The notes beneath the pieces were generated by a model. That model searched no databases and was not told the origin of the DNA. It was given only the letters and a program-made list of their open reading frames with translations. Positions 10,526-22,000 of a DNA stretch of 64,000 nucleotides are shown piece after piece; position 1 is the stretch's first letter, and each line of letters opens with the position of its first letter. Source of the DNA: Costus lasius. Its lineage: Eukaryota > Streptophyta > Magnoliopsida > Zingiberales > Costaceae. A program made the translations under genes and the position numbers. The DNA lies in assembly GCA_027563935.2 (NCBI GenBank), contig CM050446.2:27903501-27967500 (forward strand), in the 5' to 3' direction.

Positions 10526-11718
10526 TGTCAGGCCTGGGTCAGGCCGGTTCGGCCCAACCCAAGCCCAGGCCCACAATTGGCAGAAACCCACCTGCGCAGA
10601 GGAAAAGCCCGGTCAACTAAGGATGTTGACCAGAGCAAGTCACGCGGAGCAACGCAAATCCAGCCGCGTGCATCTTCTTCACGCGGAGCGACAGCCGCAT
10701 CTTCCTCGGCGGAAGAAGCGGACGAAGCGGCAACCGAGCCGTGCGGAAGCGAAGTGGAGGTGCGGACGACGTGGTCCACGGGAGCGACTCCGGCGGGCGC
10801 GAGCTTCGCGAGCGACGGGCGCGCACGAGACTCGGACGCGGCTTCCTTCCCTATAAACGTCCGAGAGGCGGACGAAGCTGGTGTGCAGAGGCGCCACCAC
10901 AGAGGAGCACGATGGAGTGACTCCACCGGTGACGGCGAGGGCGCCGTCGTCCATCCCAGAGCGGGGCTCTGATGCCGCCAGGGGCGAGGAATCCGGCCAG
11001 AGGGCGACGGTAAACTGAGAGTATGTAACGTCAACGGCGAGTGCGCCGGCGACGAGGGACGAGTGGGTAAGGGGGCGGACGACGAGGGTCATCGGTCCCG
11101 GGTGGAGTTTGTAACTTATCTGAGCAATGATATCGAAGCTTTCTCCTACTTTCCTCCTTCCCCTGTTCTCTTAATCCGGCGGCAGCGAAAGAGCGCGGTG
11201 GCGCTCGTACCAGGCGGCTGCGGGGTCGGTACCGACGAGAAGGCAAAGGATGAGTGCAGGCGGCGCGTTTCCCTTCCCGGCCGACTCCTGAGCGCGGCGG
11301 CGCTCGACGGCAACTGCGACGCAGGCGGCGTCGTGGGAACGAAGACGAGTGAGTTTCGAACGCAGGCGGCGTTCGAAACGAGGTAAGGTCAACGGTCAGC
11401 GGCGGAGCGAAATCGAATTCGGTGGAATTCGATTTGGAGCACTGACGTCACGATGACGTCAGCAAGGGTATGATTTTGACTTCGGTCAAAATCAGAGAGA
11501 AGAGGTATTTCCAAATTAGGGTTTGCTTCTGAACTTTCCTAATTAGGGTTAGGGTTCTGAGCGACTTTGTAATTTGGGGATAAAAATTATTCGGGGAGAT
11601 TAGGGTTTCTAATTTCGGGTCGGAAACCCTAGCGAGCGTTGCGTTCCGGTGTTCCGCTGGACGGCCCTGAGACAACGGATAAGCGCTGTTTTCAGGCCGA
11701 TCCGACCGGGGCGTGACA
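10526..11718 (+). repeat. 3' LTR of element F
   Basis: 1193 bp, same length and ends as the 5' LTR. Followed by the ATAGG duplication. Confidence 0.92.
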
Positions 11719-11727
11719 ATAGGTATG

Positions 11728-11874
11728 CTGTTGATTATCGTAGTTGGCCCCTAAAATTCATAGACAAATATTTGATAATCGTAGACATGCTCCTGATTAT
11801 CATAGATATGGACCTAACTATCGTAGATGATGCCTACAATTTCGTAGATATGAACTTGATTATTTTAGATTGAA
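11728..11874. repeat. 21-bp minisatellite, right part
   Basis: Seven 21-bp units on the pattern CCTGATTATCATAGATATGGA, in register and orientation with 8487-8591. A 21-bp unit keeps a frame open, giving a seven-residue repeat that is not evidence of a gene. Confidence 0.85.
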
Positions 11875-12600
11875 ATATACAAATAATTATTGAATTATAC
11901 ATTTGAAATGTACATATGAATATCTATACACTTGAACATTTACAACTGATATATACACTTAAACATTTTTTTATTCGAACATTGGATTCTAAAACTCCCC
12001 TATAGTTCTAAGAATGTTGGTATATCCTTGGGAGAAGTCAAATCTTTCTTGCTACATATACAATCAACGACGTACTTCAGTACAAATATAACATAATCTA
12101 CACTTTTATATTGTTTAGGGCAACATTGATCCCAAGTTATCGTCCATTTGCCTCTATCAATTCATTCTTGAGTCTCGATTTTAAAATGACTCTTCAATAT
12201 AGATATCTCGAAAAAACTAGAAATTGAACTTAATTAAAAGAAACTCTAACTCGCTACTTACCTCTTTAACTATAACAGATTGATCCGGCTTAGATAGTGT
12301 TAAGGAATTGTATAAAATCAAATTTTTATTCTTAATATCTATATACAACAAAAACTAGTGCTTCCAATTAAACATTGGTAAAAAAAAAATTATCTCCGTT
12401 TTTGTTAAGGGATAGCTCGATCAAATGTTCTAGCTGAGAGGCACTAGCATCGAATTTACGAGCTAAATACAAAGAGAGGTAAGTTGGATAAATATATGCA
12501 AATGGGAGATTTTTATTTTATTTTTTATTTTTACTAGCTCTATCCAAAAGCAAAGCTATAGCATTCATAACCTACAATTAAAACAATAAATATTATTATA
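11875..12600. other. Unassigned AT-rich sequence
   Basis: No long frame, LTR end, tRNA or repeat that I recognise. Probably eroded transposon sequence. Confidence 0.4.
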
Positions 12601-13440
12601 ATATTTATATCATTACTATTTTATAAATTTTAAAGAAATATTTTTAAAATTTACAATATTATTTATATTACAATATTATTTTATTTTTAAAGTGATTAGA
12701 AATAATAAAAACAATTTGAAATAAATAAAAAATACATAACAAATTTAAATTCAACATAAATCATGTTAAATCTAAAAGTTTAGTTCGATACAAAATTAGT
12801 TTTACTAATTTTCAGTTTGGTTTTTTTTAATGTTTTTATAAAATATTTTTGAGTTGATCTGAATGGTTTGGTTCAGGTTAACCAAATGGACGCCCAGAAA
12901 CATAGCTCCAGCAAGTTTTATTGTGCGCCACACCACAATGCCACTTCTCCAAAACCCTAATCTTCCATTTCTTCCTGTGTGAGCCTTGTCCGTTATTTGG
13001 GTAAAACCGAGAACCTAACTTGATGTTCAGCTTAGTTTAGTTTCAACTGGGATTTGGTTTCTAATTCAATACAAAAATTTTGATTTTAACCAATTAAACC
13101 AAATTTTAAATTTTATTTAAATTTTATAAAATTATTTATATTATAATTTTATTTTATTTTGAAAATAATAAATAATAAAAAATATTAAAAAAATTTAAAT
13201 TCAATTTAAATTGCATTTTGAAAAGTTCAATTCCAAAAAAATAGTTTTACTAATTTTAGTTTGATTTCTAGTTTAATTTTTTTTATAAAATTTTTTTTTA
13301 TTTGATCTAAATGGTTCGATACAGTTCAGTTAATAGAATGGACATCTGAAATTAAAATTCCACCAAGTTTTGTTGTGTGCCTCACCATGATGCCGCTTCT
13401 CCAAAACCCTAATATGCCAGGCCTACTTCCATTGTGCAGC
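12600..13440. repeat. Diverged tandem duplication of about 0.45 kb
   Basis: The stretch around 12650-12960 recurs at about 13130-13435 in the same order: AT-rich block, 'gttttactaatttt', 'ttgatctgaatggtt', 'aatggac', then 'ctccaaaaccctaat'. The copies differ by many substitutions and small indels, so the duplication is old. No coding signal. Confidence 0.7.
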
Positions 13441-13623
13441 TCACCGCAATGCCGTGTCTCGAATGAGTTCGGTGTATTCTAGATGCTCCCTTGCCATTAT
13501 TTATATAGTGGAGACGCAATGACTAAAATTACCTAGTGAAACACTATTAATAACTCACCCACCTACCTCTAAATAGGAAAGCTAAATGACTATAATTAAA
13601 TTGGGAAAGTAATATATAGATAA

Positions 13624-13648
13624 ACCCGCACCCGCACCCGCACCCGCG
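13624..13648. repeat. (CCCGCA)n microsatellite
   Basis: About four hexamer units. Confidence 0.85.
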
Positions 13649-13733
13649 ACTACGAGAGGAGTGGCATAGGTGAGGCAAGGTATGCCACGCCACACCTGCA
13701 CCTACGACATGGCCCAACATGGTGAGGCAAGGC

Positions 13734-13757
13734 ATACACACACGTGTGTGTGTGTTT
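13734..13757. repeat. (CA)n/(TG)n microsatellite around CACGTG
   Basis: ACACACACGTGTGTGTGTG reads as a near-perfect palindrome. Confidence 0.85.
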
Positions 13758-14655
13758 GGATCAGTTTGGATTATTTAATTGAATGCCCCTAAAAAGCCCT
13801 AATGAGCAGGGGTGGTTTATCATAATATAAACCCCAAGCTTTTCTTCCAAATCCTCCATGTGAGACTTAAGGAACTTTGAGTTTGTTCCTTTAAAAGCTC
13901 CAACAATCCCCTATAAAAATCTCAAAAGTATATTAAAATAATCAAATAAAACAAAGTGATGTTTGATGTTTATATCATGCAATCAGAAAAGAGCAATGCT
14001 TAACATACTTAGTACACATAATTTCACAGAAGAGATGTAATAAACCAAGTCTTGAACTACATCTCTTTTGGCCAAGTTTTAAATAATGCACACATGATAC
14101 AACTAATTATGACGTGGGGTTACACATTTTTTTGTCATGCGCTAGTATCTTATTTTCATGTTAGTTTGTTAGAAGTGTCACGTTTCTAGTTCGTAGCCAT
14201 ATATAAAACTATACAGGAGAAACCCTATGAAGAAGTGTATAGAGTTACTTTTTAGGATATATCTTTGAGTCTCTTTCGAAGTTATAAACTCTTCCTTACT
14301 CTACATAGGAGTACTCCATCACATTAGAAATGAGTATTGGAGCCTTTTAAATATAACTCCAATTAATAAAATGATATTTTTAAAATATTTTTATTTTGTA
14401 CTCCTTGGCTAATAAGTCAGCTTACTATTATCCGTTGTACTTCTTTCCAGTGTCTATCTATCATGAAGATTGGGTTGCCACTATGGAAGGGCCCAGTATA
14501 GACAAATTCCAATTTCTCTAGATGTCACCAACACTTTGATTTAATTCAAACTTCTTATGAGGTAGTAAAAAAGATTGCTATTAGTCTTTACAAATGATAA
14601 AAAAAACTATGTTATGAGTAGAAAACCATCTAATTGTTATCAGTCTTCACAAGTT
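13758..14655. other. Unassigned AT-rich sequence
   Basis: No supported gene or repeat. It may be eroded LTR or 3' UTR of the copia remnant to its right. Confidence 0.4.
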
Positions 14656-16300
14656 TCTCTTTACAAAATTCTATTATAGCTTTACTATTACAGTCTATGT
14701 TGGTGGATTGACATATATTGCTATTGGTATAGAAGAACAAAGATTTTTAATCCATTCTGCTTCTAAGCAAATTAGATCTATGGCTACTGACTCTACTTCC
14801 ATAGTATTTCTAGCTATTGTTATTTGTTTAGTAGATTGCTAGGAAATGGCTCTACAGCTTAAAGTGAAGATATATCTAGAAATTGATTTGATGTCATTGG
14901 AGTCAGAAATTTAATTGGTGTAACAAAACCCTTCTAATACAAAAGGATATCTAATATAGGTTAAAGTATAATTAGTTGTTTCTTTTGGGTATCTGAAAAC
15001 TCTCTTTATAGAAGTCTAGTGAAGTTCACTAGGGTTGCTACTATGCCTATTAAGCCTAAAGACTACATAGGCTATATCAGGTCTAGTTCTATTTGTAAGG
15101 AATAGAAGAGAACATATAGTCTTAGAGTATAATTCTTGTTTAATAGCATAGTCTTAATTTTTAAACAGATAACAATTAGGTTCAAAGGGAGTGGTTAAAG
15201 GAGAGGAGGAACTAAATTTAAATTTCTCTAGAATTTTATCTATACAGTGAGACTATGAAAGAGAAATTGAATTTTTATTTCTTATTATTTTCATTCCTAA
15301 GATCACATCAGATTCTCCTATGTCTTTCATATCAAATTGAAGAGATAAAAATTCTTTAGTATAATTAATTATGTTGAGATCATTAGAGAAGATTAGGATG
15401 CCATATAGACATAAACAAAAAAAGTGCAAAGCTAGAGTTTGTAGTTTTATGATGGGGACAATTGTCAGAGTTATTGATTTGAAATTCATATGATAAAATG
15501 GCCTTATCAAATTTTTTGTGTTATTGTTTAGGGCCTTGCTTAAGTCCATATAAGAATCATACTAATTTGCAAACCTTCATTTCTCAACCCTAGACTATAA
15601 AACCTTTGGGTTGTGTCATATAGATATTTTTTATCTAAATCTCCATGGAGAAAGAATGTTTTGACATCTATCTAATTAACTTTCAATCCATTGATAGAAA
15701 TAACTGATAGAAGGAACTTGATAGTGTTGATTCTAGCAATAAGTATGTAGGTGTCAAATTAGTCAATATCAGCACTCTACTGAAAATATTGAACAACGAG
15801 ACATGGCTTATGCTTTTCCACACTACCATCAATTATCAACTTCTTCTTAAAGATCCATTTACAACCCAGAGGTATATTTCTAGGAGGTAAATCGGTAAGA
15901 ATTCAGGTGCTGTTGCTAATGATAAATTGTAATTCATTATCAATAGATTCATTCAAGAAGGGAGTATCTAAAAAACTAAGAGCTTCTTGATAGATTTTTG
16001 GTGTGTCTTTAATTATATAAGTGACAAAGTCATCACCGAAATTCCTTATAACCTTAGTTCTCTTGCTTCTTCTAGGTTCTACTATTGGTTCAGTATGTTG
16101 AGGTGAAGTAGTGTGATCATCTGCATTTTCATTATTAGATTGTTTATATTAGGAGGGGACAACATTTATTGTTTTAAGATCTATGTTCTTTCTTTTGGGT
16201 TTTAATATATTTACTTAGCTAAGGACCCCCTATATTCGGAGTAATTTTAAGTTAGGTTTATACCCTTTCTATATTTCATAAGTTGCTTGCATTTTATTTT
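14656..16300 (-). pseudogene. Decayed Ty1/copia pol (RT and RNase H), minus strand
   Basis: Read on the minus strand, 15890-15580 gives a broken start of copia RT (a GCKWIFKK-like stretch near 15865). 15549-15253 is a 98-aa frame with the RT fingerprint FDMKDIGESDVILGMKI and a damaged active-site region (LYGILIFSND in place of YVDD-type residues). 14830-14690 reads as RNase H (NTMEVESVAIDLICLEAEWI). Frames change several times and stops are frequent. No gag, integrase or LTRs recognised. An old relic, unrelated in detail to copia-1/2/3. Confidence 0.65.
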
Positions 16301-16523
16301 TAGAGAGAATTCTCTTTTGAATGAAACAAGTTAAAAGGATGGTCAGATCCAGATGGTCGGGACCATTTAAAGTATGCAAGGTCTATTCTTATAGTGTCAT
16401 CAAAATTAGTCAAGCACTATTTCACAAATGAGAAAATTGAACAATGAGCCATTCTAAATCTCGTTGAACCAATAACATGAAAATGGAATAGTGGTTAAAT
16501 TAATGAGCTTAAAGAAACACTTC

Positions 16524-16539
16524 TTGGGAGGTAACCCAA
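16524..16539 (+). other. Isolated Athila pol-end hairpin relic
   Basis: TTGGGAGGTAACCCAA preceded by 'gagcttaaagaaacacttc', the context seen at the pol end of A, B and D. It marks a remnant of a further, plus-strand Athila-like copy. Confidence 0.55.
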
Positions 16540-16555
16540 ACTCTCTTTTACTCTC

Positions 16556-16558
<3 letters not shown>

Positions 16559-16591
<33 letters not shown>
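16559..16591. repeat. (TA)n microsatellite
   Basis: About 16 TA dinucleotides. Confidence 0.95.
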
Positions 16592-16593
<2 letters not shown>

Positions 16594-17433
16594 CTAATAT
16601 TTTTCTCCTTTTATGATGCTGTAGGAAAAAAATATTTTGATGGAACAACAGAATCATGGTGCGTGACCACCGTCATTGTATATGATTCTAACTTTAAATG
16701 GGGGCATGAGTAAGAAAATAGGTGTTCATGGACTATGAAAGCCCCAGTTGCCATGACTTGGGAAGTTTCTTCTCATTCTATTCGAGCTCAAATCCAGGCG
16801 TCCATGTCCAAAAGTTTCCTGACAGCTACCACCTTTTTCTATTGCTCTTGATGAGATTTTGCAAACCCTAGATTTTCACCGGACCTCGATCACCACTTAT
16901 TCTTGCCAAGTGTCACCATCTTCCTCATCATAACTCAATTTTTGGTGAGTACTTGTCACTTTAACCCTCTTCTTACTCACCAGTAGCCGAAAGCTTCGCC
17001 AACCACATTCCTTTGATGCCCCCCAAACCAAATGGTGTCATGATCAATAGGAAATCATCATCTAGATACTATAGTATATAGTGCTTAATGGGCTTACTAT
17101 CGTCAACTTGGGGATTAAATATTTTAATAAATTAGGCCACGTTACATTTGGCTTACTAAGTTAATGGATACTCATTAAGTAGGTCATAATTAATGGTATC
17201 ATAACAAAAAACTTTATCATAAGCATAGTGAGAAGCCATTAGGAAAGGGCTGTCGAAGATAGTGGAGCCGTCATTGGGATGACCTTATATGCTGCCAATT
17301 AAAGGATAGTTCTAGGACATGTGTTATGCCTTGTCCTTGATGAGGATGCCAAGTCTTAAGTGGGAGAGATTATAATATCATAGTTTAGTCCCATATTGGA
17401 TGTAGAGGAAAAGATACTATAGTATATAGAAGC
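16592..17433. other. Unassigned, probable LTR relics
   Basis: Contains 'agtcccatattgga' (17390), a phrase common near plant retroelement and TRIM ends, and a 12-13-bp phrase around ACTATAGTATATA at 17067 and 17416. No complete element. Confidence 0.35.
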
Positions 17434-17637
17434 TTTTCCAATTAGGATATCATTTTGGCAAAGGGACTATAATGCACAGGTACTTATTGCGGTTTATGGG
17501 ATGTTGATGATGACAACCATTCCGATAACTTAGGTAGTAGCAATGTATCTCTTTGAGATTTTATTTGAGAGACTAATGCTTTGAGATTGTTTTGATGTGG
17601 AAGAGATTTTATTTAAGTCATAGTTGACCACTAGTGA

Positions 17638-17893
17638 ACCATGTTTCACCTCTGTTGACCATGGTGGTTAAGTTTGAGTCAAGCAAGGGTCTAGGCACAA
17701 GTGTGAACTTGGTGCCTATATCTAATTGGGTAAATAAAATCAATTTTAGCAAGAGAAATCTAGTGGACCACGTTTCACCTCTGTTGACCAAGGTGGTTAA
17801 GTTTGAGTCTAGCAAGGGTCTAGGCACAAGTGTGAACTTGGTGCCTATGTCTAATTGGGTAAATAAAATTAATTTTAGCAAGAGAAATTTTCT
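17638..17893. repeat. 129-bp tandem duplication
   Basis: Two copies (17638-17766 and 17767-17893) with a handful of differences. It keeps frames open on both strands (about 90 aa), but neither resembles a known protein. Confidence 0.9.
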
Positions 17894-18267
17894 CTTAGCC
17901 GACTAGGCGTGGCAATATGAATAAATATATTGATATATTTACTCTTAAAATTGGGCTAGGTGCATATTGATTAAATATATTAATGCTAAAATGACGCTGA
18001 ACACATTTGAATAGATGTATTTATTCATGCTAGGGGCATTTAGCTAAATATATTTTATATTTATTTTAAAAATTAGCCTCAATGCATTCTCCATTTAATT
18101 TAATATATTTATATATATATTAAATTTATTTGAAAAAAATCACCAAGTATAGCTACATGCTCTATTATAAATAGAGGGGAGCTATCTTGGGTGCAATAAT
18201 GCTTGCTCCTATTGCCCTAGCCATTCCACTTCCTCCTTGTCACCTTCTCTCCTCTTTTTCAGTGGTA

Positions 18268-19888
18268 TGAGCATAATGACTCAAAAATTCATAGTAATTT
18301 CAAATGTTTAATTTATCTTTTTAGGTCATCTTTTACATACTTTTACTTATTTTTAAATTAAATTTGGTCAATTGGTTCAGTATCTACACCTTCTTTTATT
18401 TTTTAAATTTTCAGATAAAATGTGCTTATATACATAGATTTTTTTTGGCTAAATAGACCAAGGACTTAGAGATCAAGGGACAATTTTGGAAGAAATTTGT
18501 TGTCACACCCCTGTGACGAAATGAACTCTCGGTGTCACACCCATGTGATTCTAACAAATTGGGCGAAATCCACAGGCGAGACCCGAGTCTTCCGGCATTG
18601 TTTGAACTCAATTTTTTGAGTTTAAATCACGCAATTGATGGGCTAATCGACAAATATGAAAGCAGGGAACAAATTAAAAAGGGGAGGAGAGGATCAATTC
18701 AAGGTATTGCATGCTCACGAGCAAAGACGAGTGAGAAATTGCAGGTGGTAGTGCTAGAGTTCCATCTACCCCGAAGAAGCATAGAGGGCACCTCAGGTAA
18801 ATAGAGAAGCTGTGCATCAAGGAGGAGAACATACGTGCAAATTTTCAGAAGAAAAGGAGTTCAAAATCGGAAGGAATCGGTGAAAGATGGTGGCAACTAC
18901 AGTGCTAGGGCATACGGCTAAATCTGGAGTTCATTTTTGTAATCATAGGGCTGTGACAAATTGCACTATAGCCATCACACCACTGTGACAATAGTAAAAT
19001 GATATTTTATTTATTTTACCTTTCTAATTTTTAAATCTTTTTCTTTATGAACTTTTATTGTGTAATCATGCTTATGATAGCGCAAAACTTTCTTTGGGAG
19101 AATGGGAGTGACCCTTTGATTTTTACAATGACTTAATAGCATCTTTAGTTGTTAGTTATTCAAAGAGTATTAATTTTACCTTTGTATCGAGAGGTTTATA
19201 ATTCTGAATAATTACATGTTCTAGGGTTTATAACATGTACCGAGAGATGACTTATAAACCTGGACTCCTTTAATTAGAACTAGTAACCTAGACTACGAGA
19301 ATAGCTATGTTCTAGAAATCTAATTATTGATGCCTATTTTACATGTGATTTTTTTAATTTAATAATTATGTTATGTTAGACAAGATAATTACACTGAGAA
19401 GTGAGTTAAATTGTTAGAACCCCTTAGGTAAAACATGTAAAATTAAACTACAAGAGTATTTAATTTTACTTGAGAATATGACTTAGGGATTGAGCCACGA
19501 AAGTGATCCTTGATTTTTAGGAATTAAAATTACCCTTGGTCAAATCACTAAAACAGCAAGTCACGAGAGTGAAAGTTGAGTTAGTATAAGTTGGGTATCT
19601 GAGAGGATACAACTTTTCTTCAGGTAATGTTTCTTTAACATAATTTGAATAACTGACAAAAAAATCTATTCTATTTTGTCATAAAAATTTTCATTGTGAT
19701 GAAACCATGTCCCGAGTTCTCCAGCTAAATTTCATTTAATCATTAATCTTCATTTCTTTAGTTCTTCACTAAAATATCATTTTGATTAGCTAGTGAGAAT
19801 ATAATTATTTGATATTTAACACATATGTCTCTATGGTTTGATATCTATTTTATTACTTCGACGTATTCGTGCACTTGTAGACACATCA
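18268..19888 (+). repeat. Probable solo LTR, Athila-like family C
   Basis: Its end (cttcgacgtattcgtgcacttgtagacacatca) has the form of Athila-like LTR ends in this window, and its reverse complement matches the start of 24292-25478. The start is uncertain (TGAGCATAATGACTC at 18268, or TAATGACTC at 18274). No primer-binding site or second LTR is nearby, so a solo LTR is likeliest. It holds arm-N4-arm palindromes of the GTCACA..TGTGAC type at 18502, 18534 and 18975. Confidence 0.6.
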
Positions 19889-20316
19889 ACGTACTATAGA
19901 AGGTGACAAGAACCCTTGTGTTGGTGAGAACACAAGACACTCTCATTGGTGCAAGTGGTAGAAGATCATCTCTTCTCCTTGGCGCCTCCTCATTTCTCTT
20001 CTTGGATTGGCACATCCTTCCAGGTGATTGACGCAAGCATAGAGGAGTCCCCCTTGGTGTGGATCTTCTTCCCGAGGCTAGCATTGGGTGCAGAAGAAGG
20101 GATCTCGAGGAGTCCGTGTGTGCAAGACTGCAGAGGATGTTCCCTTGTGTGTCTCATCATCATCATCATCCTACTTCACATGCAATAAAATGCACCATAT
20201 TCGTCACATTTGTTGGCTTCCCTCACAAGTCGATTCTTCGATTGGTTTTAGGAACCTAGTTTGGGCATTGCTTTCTCATGTTTTAAAATTTTAAAATTTC
20301 TAGGGTTTTTCAATAG

Positions 20317-20330
20317 TGGTATCAGAGCCA
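20317..20330 (+). other. tRNA-iMet primer-binding site of copia-2
   Basis: TGGTATCAGAGCCA, a perfect 14-nt complement of the initiator tRNA-Met 3' end, one base after the LTR end. Confidence 0.9.
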
Positions 20331-22000
20331 ACTTGCGAGACCCAAGCAGTGTACTTTGCTTTCTTACATGTGCCCATGTCATAAAAAGGTTTTTAAATTT
20401 TTATGTCATGATTTTCCTACTTAGAAAAAAGTAGGTCTATCTGTGCCAACTTTTTTATGTTAGTTTTTATAATTTTTATTCTCTCCTTACACATCAAGGA
20501 TAAACCTTGAGTGTAAGACCTATAAAAAAAATATATGGAGTATGAACTGGGTGATTACTCTAATTTTTATATGGTATAAGGTTGATTTTAGGGGGCCACC
20601 TTTAGTGAAGCCTAAGAGATTTAAAAATCCAAGAAAAATATCGATGAATTATTGTGGTTGATGGTCAATTTTATGAAAACTAAAATTGATTAATTATTGA
20701 TTTTCATTAGCATGTAGAAAAGCATGTGTAGATGCCTTGTTTGTGCATCATGATATGGTTATAGTGAGCCCCTTAATTAGAAGTCTATGATGTGTGTTGT
20801 GAGGTATGCGTGCTACCTTTCTTCTTCAATGTATTGTAATTTAGAAAAGGGTTAAATTATTGCATTGAAGACTTGAAGAAAGAGAAACATCACTAGAGCT
20901 TGGTGCATCATTCCATGGTGGCACATCCAACATTGGCTGAACCATGGTGGAGCCTCTAGGGTTTCCTAGGTGGTGCACCTAGGGTTTGTAAGCTAAGGAG
21001 TTGGAGTTGATGAACTAGGCGGCACACCTAGGGCTTGGAGCAAAGGTCCATGGTGCACTCAGGGCTTGGCTCTCGGCATGATGGCAAGTGATGGTGGCTT
21101 GGAGCCTTGGAGCAGCATTGGCGAGTCTAGGTCTAGAGGGCTTGTTACCTATGGTCAATCATTGGTTCATTATAGGGCTTTTGATGAATCAATGTGTCAA
21201 CAGGGCTATAATCATATTGCTTTTTCTTTTATACTCATTTATCTCTTTTGAAAACATGCCTGAATTGTTTTCTCTTTTCTGTTAATCACTATAGGATTGC
21301 ATGTCTGTAATGTTAGATAAAAGATAAAACTAAGTGGTGAGGCCACAAAAACCTTCAATAAATCATATCAAGTCTGGTTAGCCTTCTGACGCGCAGCACT
21401 CATCAAACTATCGATCAATGGTGTTATGCACTATTTTCCACCCTCATGAGACACACCCATTTATCTTTAGGAGGCGTGAGGTGACAATGGTTTCCCCAAT
21501 TCACTTAAAACTATAGCGTGCCTTCGCAAGGAAACTTATTGGCCATGGGCATAATGGTCAGGTTAGACTTGACTAGTCTTTTCATATATGGAACTAGATC
21601 ACATGATGAAAATTCTAAAGGCAGCTTCAAGAGGTTAGGGCTTTATGCTATCTCTAGCCCTTGCTAGATACGAAGTGCCTGAACTATCTTGAAAAGGGGA
21701 GTTGCCCAGATGCAATCGACTAGAGTGCCCACCTTAGGAAGCATGGATCACCTTGTGTAGTATATCCCACCCTCGTGGGACACAAGACCTTGTGTGAAAT
21801 AAGGATCCCATCTCACTATGAGATCTTATGATTTCTCGGATTGACTTTTGAGGGTTGTCAATTCGAGTAAAATAGCGGGTGTATAATCATTTATACAAGT
21901 CTAGAATAAATGGTTGGAATGTAGTACTAATCTGCATATCTTATTGTTAAAGATCAATGGCTATGAATAATAGCGGATGATTACTATGATATATCCTCGA
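20331..22000 (+). other. Leader of copia-2
   Basis: Non-coding, about 1.7 kb, collinear with 30650-32320 of copia-1, for example 'ctataggattgcatg' and 'cgtgccttcgcaaggaaact'. No frame is conserved between the two copies. Confidence 0.7.

Larger units (their letters stand above)
8612..11718 (+). mobile_element. Non-coding LTR retrotransposon F (LARD/TRIM-like)
   Basis: 3107 bp: 5' LTR 8612-9804 and 3' LTR 10526-11718 (1193 bp each), internal region only 721 bp. The LTRs start TGTCA and end TGACA. Target-site duplication ATAGG at 8607-8611 and 11719-11723. A primer-binding-like GGTATCAGAGC (initiator tRNA-Met type) follows the 5' LTR after a 3-nt gap, and a purine tract AGGTGGGGGAGAAT (10512-10525) precedes the 3' LTR. 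No capsid, protease or RT signature. The ends resemble del/Tekay chromovirus LTRs, so it may be a deletion derivative of one (inference). LTR divergence is about 2% by eye, nearly all transitions. Confidence 0.92.
17434..20315 (+). repeat. 5' LTR of copia-2, 5'-truncated and interrupted
   Basis: 17434-17540 aligns with 29330-29440 of the copia-1 LTR ('ggcaaag(g/a)gact', 'cattccgat(a/g)acttaggtag'), and 19950-20315 aligns with 30230-30634 ('tggatcttcttcccgaggtag'-like, ending in CAATA). The middle is occupied by a 129-bp duplication and a family C LTR. The expected LTR start is not present. Confidence 0.65.

Noticed and set aside
11649..11873. Heptapeptide repeat protein
   Set aside because: A 21-bp minisatellite automatically yields a seven-residue repeat. 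The frame starts in the F 3' LTR, so it is a chance fusion.
20150..20180. Poly-His frame (catcatcat repeat)
   Set aside because: A short (CAT)n microsatellite in the copia-2 LTR end.
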